Assembly (NCBI GenBank): GCA_039029915.1
Contig: JBCCFD010000274.1
Span: 1-10,398 of the forward strand
Direction of reading: 5' to 3'
Length of the DNA stretch: 10,398 nt
DNA from: QQUD01 sp039029915
GTDB lineage: Bacteria; Chloroflexota; Anaerolineae; Promineifilales; Promineifilaceae
The notes under the pieces are model-generated. The model was given only the letters and a program-made list of their open reading frames with translations. It searched no databases and was not told the origin of the DNA. The translations under genes were made by a program, and so were the position numbers. Numbering within the stretch: position 1 is the first letter of the stretch; every line of letters begins with the position of its first letter. This document shows, one piece after another, positions 1-8,500 of the stretch.

Positions 1-2285
1 CGCTGTAATGCAGCTAAAGCAGGCTCATGGTTTGAAGCCACGTGATAAGCACCGGCCAGAAGCACATTAATTTCTAGCTCGGCAAGTCCCCAGCCGTTGA
101 CTTGCGCTTCTTCTAAACAATTATTTAACCAAGACACAGCCTTTGGGGCTTGGGTAGCCAGCAGATAACGGCCGTAAACCACTTTCGCCTCATGATGTTG
201 CAGGCGCGGAATACTGCTTGGTCGTTCAAATTCAAACCGAGACGCCCATTTTTCAGCCTGGGCTAAATTTCCTTGCAAAATATTGAGCAGGGCCCAGTTT
301 GCTTCATAATGAGCAATCAGGCGGTGATTCCCGCTGGCTCGAACAAATTGCTCCAGCTCATTCATCAGCGTGTTCACTTTGTCCCAGTTTCCTTGCGCTT
401 GCTGAAGATACGCCATGCCCAAAACGCCAAAACGCATCACTTTTTTGGGGCTTACAATTTTCGCATGCAGGGTCAGGCCACGTTGAACGAAATCAACGGC
501 CGTTCCAATTTCGTTGCGTAGAAAATGAATACGGCCGTAATAAACTGAAATCATATGCAACGCTGGGTAAAAATCATGCTGCGTAGATGGAAATTGGTCA
601 AAAAGAGAAACAATGAGCTGTTCAGCCTCATTGAGATTCCCATGAAGAATTAAGGCATCAATCAAATCTGAAGAGGCATAAAGGAATAAAGGCACCTGCT
701 CCGTTGAATCAGTAATCACCCGCGACTGCTTCAAAGCATCAATCGCGTTCAGAAGTGACCCATCAATTCGGCTGGCGTAACCGTACACCTGATACATCAT
801 CCCTTTTGTAAATTGATGCTTAAGTTGTTCAAACTCAATTTGGTTGAGATTTTCGAGCACCTTATCAGAATTCCCCTGATGCAAATAAAGTTCGGCCTCA
901 ATCGCGATTGCTTGTCGTCTTAAATCAGGATCGCCTGCTGACTCGAATAAATACGCTTTGTACTTTTTAAGGTAGTTTTGCAGTTCAACCCGACGTCCTG
1001 AAAATAACAGCGCCCACCCTAATGCCGCCATAAGCTCAGGCAGTTGAATTAATGTTTCATCTGGCAGACTGTAACACCATTCGCAAAAAAGGTTTGCCTG
1101 ATTCGTATGCCACACTTGCCCATACGACTGCTCGCTCAACAGTTGGGCAATCGTTTCATACACTTCCGCAGCTAACCCATGATTAATAGCTTCTTCAAGC
1201 TGTTCCTGGGCCAAGAGTCGTTCAAAGGCACGATGGTTAAGTTCTTTGAATTTCTTTGCATTTTCTTGCTGGAGCGCTGTCGATAAATAATCGGCAAACA
1301 GAGAATGATACCGATACCATTGTCGATTCTGGTCAAGCGGAATAATAAAAATATTGCGGCGGATCATCTCTTCGAGAATTTCAGCGCTATCGTTTGCCTG
1401 CCGAACGTAATCACACAGTTCTGTATTAAAGCGGGTTAAGACGGCCGTTTCTTGCAAAAAAGCTCTGTATGGCTCCTCCTGTTGAGATAGCACCTCATCG
1501 ACCAAATAATCAACAACGTATCGATTACTACCCGTGAAGGCGTCTACCAAAGCCGAAGGATCGCCCGCGTTTTGCAGCGAGAATGCGGCCAGTTGCAGGC
1601 TAGCGACCCAGCCTTCCGTTTTTTCGGCCAGTTGCTCAATCTGTGCACCGGTTAAATCGAGCTTCATGCCGTCTTTAAAAAACTGCACCATTTCATCACG
1701 ATTAAATAGAAGATCCTCAGCGACAAGCTCATTTAATTGCCCTCTAACCCGCCATCGCGCTAAAGGGAATTCTGGCAGCTCGCGACTCATAAGAATCGTG
1801 TGAATTGAGGAAGGAACGTGTTCTATCCAATAGCGAATCGCATTTTGGATTGGCTGGCTCTTCACCAGATGCCAGTCATCTAAAACAACAACGCCTTCTG
1901 TTTGCAAAGCAGCTAATTCGTTGATCAACGGAATAAGGATAGCTTCCGGCGTAATCGGGGAAGGACCAGCCCATCCTTCCTGCAATAGTTTTAAACTGCT
2001 AGCCCCTAGCGAAGGATCAATCATTTGCCAAGCTGCTAAAAAGTAGTGCAAAAAACGTGACAAATCATTGTCATATTCATCGATCGTAAACCAGCACACG
2101 TGTTCATCCGGCAGGGAGTTAAGCCAAGCAGAAATTAAAGTGGTTTTACCAAAGCCGGCAGGAGCCGTAATCAGCGTCACTTTACCTGCCTTTCCTAAGA
2201 CCAATCGCTCTTCTAATCTCGCTCGATTCACAAAATGAATGGGGGTATCAGGCTTGTAAAGTTTTGTCGTCAAAAGGGGCAGCAT
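1..2285 (-). CDS. MalT-like STAND ATPase transcriptional regulator (LuxR family), 3' end outside window
   Basis: The frame is open from the ATG at 2285 to the window edge, giving 761 residues. Family proteins are usually about 850-1000 residues, so the C-terminal LuxR helix-turn-helix is presumably just outside and is not seen. The N-terminus (LLTTKLYKP, then VNRARLEERL) is typical of MalT-like proteins. A Walker A loop APAGFGKTT lies at residues 41-49, a Walker B-like VVVLDDWH at 132-139, a sensor-like MSRELP at 166-171 followed by the ARWRVRGQLNEL signature, and the WYRYHSLFADYL signature from W323. The rest, from about residue 390, is helical TPR-like repeats as in the MalT ligand-sensing arm. 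By family knowledge it is a cytoplasmic, ATP-binding, ligand-activated transcription activator. ATG 2285 is the only possible start: upstream in frame there is no ATG, GTG or TTG before the TAG at 2330-2328. The gene carries four ACGGCCGT palindromes. The ligand and targets cannot be read; the divergent giant gene is an obvious candidate target. Confidence 0.93.
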   Translation of the reverse strand, partial: MLPLLTTKLYKPDTPIHFVNRARLEERLVLGKAGKVTLITAPAGFGKTTLISAWLNSLPDEHVCWFTIDEYDNDLSRFLHYFLAAWQMIDPSLGASSLKLLQEGWAGPSPITPEAILIPLINELAALQTEGVVVLDDWHLVKSQPIQNAIRYWIEHVPSSIHTILMSRELPEFPLARWRVRGQLNELVAEDLLFNRDEMVQFFKDGMKLDLTGAQIEQLAEKTEGWVASLQLAAFSLQNAGDPSALVDAFTGSNRYVVDYLVDEVLSQQEEPYRAFLQETAVLTRFNTELCDYVRQANDSAEILEEMIRRNIFIIPLDQNRQWYRYHSLFADYLSTALQQENAKKFKELNHRAFERLLAQEQLEEAINHGLAAEVYETIAQLLSEQSYGQVWHTNQANLFCEWCYSLPDETLIQLPELMAALGWALLFSGRRVELQNYLKKYKAYLFESAGDPDLRRQAIAIEAELYLHQGNSDKVLENLNQIEFEQLKHQFTKGMMYQVYGYASRIDGSLLNAIDALKQSRVITDSTEQVPLFLYASSDLIDALILHGNLNEAEQLIVSLFDQFPSTQHDFYPALHMISVYYGRIHFLRNEIGTAVDFVQRGLTLHAKIVSPKKVMRFGVLGMAYLQQAQGNWDKVNTLMNELEQFVRASGNHRLIAHYEANWALLNILQGNLAQAEKWASRFEFERPSSIPRLQHHEAKVVYGRYLLATQAPKAVSWLNNCLEEAQVNGWGLAELEINVLLAGAYHVASNHEPALAALQ

Positions 2286-2291
2286 AGAACA

Positions 2292-2322
2292 ATTGTACCA
2301 GAAATTTATCCCCTTCTGACAA
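2292..2322 (-). promoter_or_regulatory. Predicted sigma70-type promoter of the regulator gene, leaderless geometry
   Basis: Read on the minus strand, TTGTCA (2322-2317, five of six matches to TTGACA) is followed after 19 bases by the hexamer TACAAT (2297-2292, five of six matches to TATAAT). The hexamer is preceded by TGG, forming an extended -10. Six bases separate the -10 from the ATG at 2285, so the usual start point falls on or next to the A of the start codon. No Shine-Dalgarno sequence lies in the ten bases before the ATG; a purine run AGAAGGGGA ends more than 20 bases upstream, too far to serve. The 19-base spacer is slightly long. This is a prediction from sequence only. Confidence 0.5.
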
Positions 2323-2494
2323 TTTGCCTATGACCTAATTCACGTATGCAATCTCCTTTAAAAAATCCATAATACTCGTGAATTTTGCGTAAATCGTAAA
2401 AATCAAAACGTACACCGAAGTTCTGGCAATTTAATCAATGTGCAAATACTGATTTCTTTCAGGTTCTATTGCCCTGCCTACCAAAATTCACACA

Positions 2495-2500
2495 CGAGGT
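2495..2500 (+). promoter_or_regulatory. Ribosome binding site of the giant gene
   Basis: CGAGGT, containing the Shine-Dalgarno-like GAGGT, lies three bases before the ATG at 2504. The spacing is short but usable. It supports this ATG as the start, together with the signal-like N-terminus that begins there. An in-frame TGA at 2450-2452 lies upstream, and there is no other in-frame ATG between it and 2504. Confidence 0.5.
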
Positions 2501-2503
2501 CAC

Positions 2504-5500
2504 ATGAAGTATCGCCGCTACCCCCGCATTGTTTTCTTTCTCATTTTTTCAACATTATTCTTCACGACGTTAAATTACCTATCAGCCAGCGGTTCCCAAA
2601 CCGCTGAAGAGCGGGTTTTCGCCGCTTGGTACAAAGCACAAGATATCGGTGAATATACTTACGATGCTCGTATCGAACAGGTAAGTCGCCCGCTACCGAT
2701 GCTGATCAATGTAGGTTTGAGCAGCCACACAGAGCGAATTTTGGTCCAAGGCCAAGTTGATCTTGATGACAAGTTGCTTGATTTAAAAATGTGGAACAGT
2801 GGCGGCTCGGTTCTCAACGAATCACAAGCTGTAGAAATCCAAATTCGGGATGGAGAGACTAAGGGCCGGGTTGGTGATTCAGACTGGGAAGAGGTTGATG
2901 ATATTTCCTCGTTGTACATTCCCGGACGAGATGCGCTAGGGATTTTGTATGCTGCCGTTAATATCCAAGACGCTGGCCCAGAAACGCGCGCCAATATCAC
3001 ATTTACTCGTTACACGTTTGATATCGACGGCCCAGCTTACGCTCACTACATGCGCACTCAGCTAGAACAAGAACTCGCTCGAAAAGGAGCGCTGCCCCAT
3101 GGCATGGAAATTGAGTTAGCCGACCAGTTTGTAAATATGTCTGGATACGGTGAAATCTGGATTGATGAGGTGGGTTTACCGCTCCGCCAAACGATGTTTA
3201 TGCAGTTTCCACCAGCGGAAACGGAACAAGTTGAAGCCACCACCACGATTGATTTTTCCAGTTGGGGAACAGATCCATTTGCAAATTTAACAAGGTTTCA
3301 GCGTCAGGTGGTGCGAATTGACAAAGGGGCGATTGTGGATGGAACGGCCGTTACTGGCTTTGTCTTCCTGCAAATTGCGCTTATTGGCTTTTTGTTTACC
3401 CGCTTCAACTGGCAAAAAATTTACCGAACCAGCTCAATTATATTAGTTCTCTCGATGCTCTTTTCGCCGCTCTTGCAGGCAACAGCGACACACGCCTCGG
3501 CCCAAAATCTGAGCCAGATTATGGGGCATCAGCGCACGTTAGAAGCTGAGCAAGAAGAGGCGCAACAGATTCAAGAAGAGATGATGATGCCGACCTTTGA
3601 TACGGCCGTTTCCCCCCAACAGCAAAACCCCTTTCAAGACGAAACGCCTGAGTTCGAAAACTTCCCCACAATCCTGCCAAACAGCTTACCTTTAGCTATT
3701 CCAGCCACATTGACTGCCACCATTCCCGATACCGATGGCGATGGTCTCAATGATACCCTCGAAGCTGAAGCTGGTACGGATATCAACAATCCCGACTCAG
3801 ACGGCGATGGCCTCAATGATATGCAAGAGGTCATTCTTCTAGAAACCGATCCCAAAAACGTTGATACCGATAGCGATACCCTAAGCGATTACATTGAATA
3901 TGTCGAAATTGGTACAGATCCCCTCTATTTTGACACCGACAACGATCTATTAAGCGACAAAGCGGAAGTGCAGGGCTTTTTAGACAGCACAAACACCCGC
4001 TACTACACAAATCCGCTCGAAGCAGATACCAATATGGATGGGCAAACGGATGGTGTTGAATGTCTCAATTTGGTCGATGTAAAGACCGATGATCTAGGCT
4101 ATGCTATCGGTTTTGGACGCACCTTGTCACCTAACGAATCATGCCAGGATACCGACAATGATGGCACACCCGATGTGCTTGATTTAGACAATGACAACGA
4201 TGGTGTGACCGATCGAAATGATATTGATCCTTATACAGCCTTGGGAGGCGGGGAAAAGCCCGCTTGTGGTGGCTTAAATCCCGGGCTGCCTGAAACAGCA
4301 GGTTGTGTCGAAGGCTTTATCAACCAAACGTTCAATCTCAAAATCAACAGCTTTGAAGACAATAAACCGCTTCTCGTTGATTTTCAACTGCGGCCTGAAG
4401 AAAGTTCTCACCTATGGTACAACCTACACGTTCTAGACTGGCCAGATAACGACCAGCAAGGACAAATCCGAACGGGTAGTGAACAGACCTTTGGCAATAG
4501 TGGGGCACAAGCCAATGGGGATTTGCGCTTAATCCCTATGCTTTCCGTTGAGATTCCTCCTTCTGGCTACGGTACACTCCCGTTGTCAGGCACAATTCCG
4601 ACAGACCCCTCTGCGCCATTGAGTAGCTGGCTCAACACAGATAAATTAGATCAATTTAATATCACTGTCCGTCAGCTAGACGAACGAGGTACTTTAGAAG
4701 CTCTGGTGCCGATCAACATGGTGACTGATCAGGTCTCACAATCACCTGTCGCATTTTCAGCCCAAATGTATTACCAACCGACTGTAGAAAACTGGCAAGC
4801 CGACCATCAGGTTAAGTTAATTTGGCTGGTTCAAGTGATCAATGAAGACGGAGACGCCCAAATTGTGCACACCTACAATGATGATTGGTATCTCACAGGG
4901 TTGGCGGTGACGGAAAACCATGGCGTTAAAGCGGGGCTTATTTATGAGGACCCCATTTTTGCTCAAACCGTTGATGGGTATGCAGATGATACGTATTACG
5001 AAGGCTCCTTATGGACCCTTTCAACCGCGTTAAATCACACCTTTTTAAGCGGACGGCGCGATGTTGATATTGAAGCACTCAAAACCCGACTTGATAAAAA
5101 TAGCAACGGTGTCATCCCAGCCGACGATCCTCAGCTATTCGGCATTGGAAAAGAGACGTTATTTGTTGATTTGTTTGAGTATGAGCACGTGGGTGAATTG
5201 GGTTATCTACCCGGTGAAATTGCCACCGTCTTAGACACAACCTTCACCCCTTTAGCAGTTCAAGACAAATTCACCGCACCGCTTATTATGATCGTTCGTG
5301 AGGAGTCTACCAAGACTGTGGGATTAACTGGCTCTGGAATTCTTACTCAAGATGGCGTTGATCTTCGCTTCGCGGCTGATGTTGTCATACAGGCGGGCAT
5401 GCAATGGTCACCGTATCAATTTGACCCAGACACAAACGAATGGGAAACGTACCTGCCCCAATCATACTGGCAGGATCATTTGGAACCCCGCATTCAGGCC

Positions 5501-8500
5501 GAATTTGATCAGTCGCTTCCTGAGATATTGAACCATTATGAAACACACAAGGAAGCGATAGATCGGGGGGCAAGTCGGGTTGCAGCGTCTTACTTTTTTG
5601 CGAATAAGCTCGGTGCGACAGCCACGGTACAACAGGGTGATAAGCCGCTCATTAGCGCATCTAGCCTCAGTGACTCGGAGATTTTGCAATTTAATTTATA
5701 TAACGATTTGAAAAAAGAGATGGGCGTCTCAAAAGCAGTCGTTCAATCAATTTCTACCGTTGTTAAACAAGCCGGTGTCTCTTTAGCACCATCGTTAAAA
5801 ACAGCAGGTAATAGCACCACTATAAAAGCTGTTAAAGAATTATTTTTAGAACATAGTGCTGTTGATAATGCACTGGTTAAAGCAGGCGGAAATTCGGGTC
5901 CAAATAATCTCTTAAAACAATTTGCCGCCCAAGGTAGAACAGCCATTAAAGCGGGAGCAGTTGCCATTCTTGCCATAGTCGCCCTTTCACTGGCGATAGG
6001 GTTCATAACCAAAGATGCAGCCATTGCCATCGACGTTGGTCAAACGACAGCATTGGTTGCCTTCCAAATGGTGTCGGTTGTGGCCTCGGTCAAGCAGTTA
6101 GCCACTGCAGCCGGTGGGTTTAAAGCGTTAGCGTCTAGCGCCTCCGGTTTTGTTAACGCCGCCAAGACTATTGGTAGTAACATTTCAAAATTTGCCAAAA
6201 TCACTGCCGCCATTGGGATTGCCATTGCTGTTGGCGTCGCTGTTGGCGTGTTTATTGCCCAAGTGGCGAGTGGGAGTATCGACCTTGGCACCCAAGCTGG
6301 CCGAGAAGCGATTGCCACCCTTGTTGCTACCATCATTGTGGCGGTTATCATGGGGGTGATTGGGCTAATTCCCGGGGTGGGGGTGCTCATTGTGGCTATC
6401 ATTGGCGTTATTGATGCCGTCATCGGCCTGATTTGTCGGGCAGCTGGCATTGACCAGGATCCGAAATATAGCTTGCTGTGCGGTGGTATTTCGGGCTTGC
6501 TCACCAAATTTGTCAAAGCGATTATTTATTCCTATCAAACTGTTGTCAAAACTTCACATGAGGATCGGGTTTTGACGGGGATACCAGGCACACACCTACA
6601 AAACCCTGAAGAAGGGTACGCGGCGGGCAACACCTTTATTATTACCATGCCAATCACCCGCAGCTTGTTTAAAAATTCACCCAACTCTTTAGGATCGATC
6701 GTGTCGGCAGCCAGTGGCTTTTTTACGGATGAAAATGCAAAAAGCTCAATCTTTGATTACGATCTGATTTCAGGAGATAGCGAGCGCCATAACAGCCTTG
6801 TTGGGCGGCAACGGTGGATACCAGCAACGGGTGAAGCTGACTTCACCTTTGTGGACACGATTGATTACGTCGTTGTAATGCAACCGGGTGTAAACTTTGA
6901 CTTTGATATTCACTTTTCAGAAGCGTATCGCGTTGATTCGATTGAATGCGTTACCTTTGTTTGTGATTGGGATGATGAACGCAAAACGAATAATTCATAT
7001 ATCGAAGGGTTTGAATACGATATTTTACCGGAAACATTTGCTGAATTTGTGACCATGGCCAATCAAGGTGGCGGTGACTACAGCTTTGGCTGGTGGTATA
7101 CCACCCCGCCAACCGGTTTAACGCTACCAACATTTAGAGATGCCGACGGAGATGGGCTTGTTTCTACCGCGCATGGTGGGTCTGATGACGGGGATAACGC
7201 ACCCGATCGGGACAGCGATGGTTTAGATGATCTGATTGAATCCCAAATGGGTTCGAATCCTATTATGCAAGATACCGATTCGGACGGTCTATCTGATTAT
7301 TTAGAACTGCTTTATGGTACAAAACCCACCCAAGCTGACACAGACAATGATGGCTTGCGAGATGGTGAAGAAATCGCGGGCTGGGAATTTGTGTACGCTT
7401 TTGATGCGGCTGACCAACCGTTGTCAACGTGGGTACGCTCAGATCCACTCAACCCTGATACAGATGGTGACAATATTTCTGACAAGCTAGAAGAAGTTTA
7501 CGGCTTCAACCCACAGGTGAATAGTAGCCCTGATGTGCTGGAAATTGAAACGGCCGTTTACGAATATATCGAAGTACCAGCCGGAGCCGATTGTGCTACG
7601 GTCACTTTAGACACAATTACTGTCCAAGACGCCGTGCGTAACGATCTGGAATACGCCGAGCATATAGATGCTGAATTAGAGATTCGCATGGACGGGTTAC
7701 GCGTCTGGTATCAAGATGGCATTTTAGACGGTGATTCATTCCCGATTAACAAATCGGTTGATTTTTGTGACCGCGAAGTACCGATCGAAGTGATAGAACT
7801 TGATCAAGGCGATTGGAACAACGATGTGGTTGTGAACATTGACGTATCTCCTCAAAACGGTAGTGAAACCCGCCAATTTAGCTCAGCCCCGCAGGGCAGC
7901 CAGCTTACCCTCAGCTGGACGATGAGCGACTACACGGATGCCACCGTTTTGGTGCGTAAAGCGTCTGATGGCTACGTGGCTCCGGGTCAAGAGCTGGCCT
8001 ACATTGGTGAAGTTGAAAATGTACTTCGCAATCGGCTTGCCTTTGGCCTGCTGGATGTGGAATTTTCGGCGGGATTGCCTAACGACACGCTGTATGAACA
8101 ACCGTTTGTGCTACCGGCGCGTCAGGTGACCGGTGTGCGGGGGCAGGTCACTGTCGACCCAGCTATCTCAGCCAGCCAAATTGTGAGCTTCACCAATCAA
8201 GTGGGTGCGCTAATTGATCCAGACACAGAACCGGCACCCGAAACGGTGACCGATCCCATCACGCCAACCCTTTGGCTACAGTTTGATAACGGCACAGAGT
8301 ATGACAATGTGGGTACCGGTGCTGGTCTAACGATTGATACAACCACCGCTAATTCTCGTGACCCAATGACTGGTGAAACCGGACGACTTAATGAGGCCAT
8401 CAAATTTGAAGGACGCGATCACGTGTACGTGTCGGGGAATGATGTTCAATTGACAAACGGCCGTTTTACCATCGCCACTTGGCTCATGCGTGATAACGCA

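Larger units (their letters stand above)
2286..2503. promoter_or_regulatory. Divergent intergenic region with repeated AATTCAC boxes
   Basis: This is the only non-coding stretch of the window and must hold the control sites of both genes. It is A+T-rich. AATTCACG at 2337-2344 is matched by its exact inverse CGTGAATT at 2377-2384, with 32 bases between. A further direct AATTCAC lies at 2485-2491, just before the giant gene's ribosome binding site. A short tandem CGTAAAT/CGTAAAA sits at 2388-2401. The left arm of the inverted repeat lies about 15 bases upstream of the regulator's predicted -35 box, where an activator or repressor could act. For the plus-strand gene, possible -10 boxes are CATAAT at 2368-2373 and AATACT at 2445-2450. 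Neither has a convincing -35, so no promoter is called. No RNA gene or terminator was seen. Confidence 0.4.

Noticed and set aside
273..586. Two overlapping plus-strand open frames of 82 and 95 codons.
   Set aside because: They lie inside the regulator gene on the opposite strand, have no convincing start context and match no family pattern; the regulator frame is clearly the coding one.
2337..2384. Rho-independent terminator from the AATTCACG/CGTGAATT inverted repeat.
   Set aside because: The arms are A+T-rich, the loop is 32 bases, there is no T-run placed after it, and it sits between two divergent gene starts where no terminator is expected.
3416..3502. An independent gene starting within the second signal-like segment.
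   Set aside because: The frame is continuous with the upstream domain, and the only in-frame ATG (3455) lies in the middle of the hydrophobic run with no ribosome binding site in front. A fused precursor fits better.
3728..4234. Possible DNA tandem repeat or CRISPR-like array because of repeated GATACCGAT-type words.
   Set aside because: The repetition comes from Asp-rich TSP3 loops in the protein. Unit lengths vary and there are no identical repeats with uniform spacers.
5385..6030. Several short minus-strand frames opposite the giant gene.
   Set aside because: They overlap one another and the continuous plus-strand coding frame, and read as shadow translations.
6040..6516. A 158-residue open frame on the minus strand, rich in Thr, Pro, Ala and Met.
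   Set aside because: It is exactly antisense to the hydrophobic Gly/Ala/Val/Ile segments of the giant gene, and its odd composition is the mirror of those codons. There is no ribosome binding site or family resemblance.
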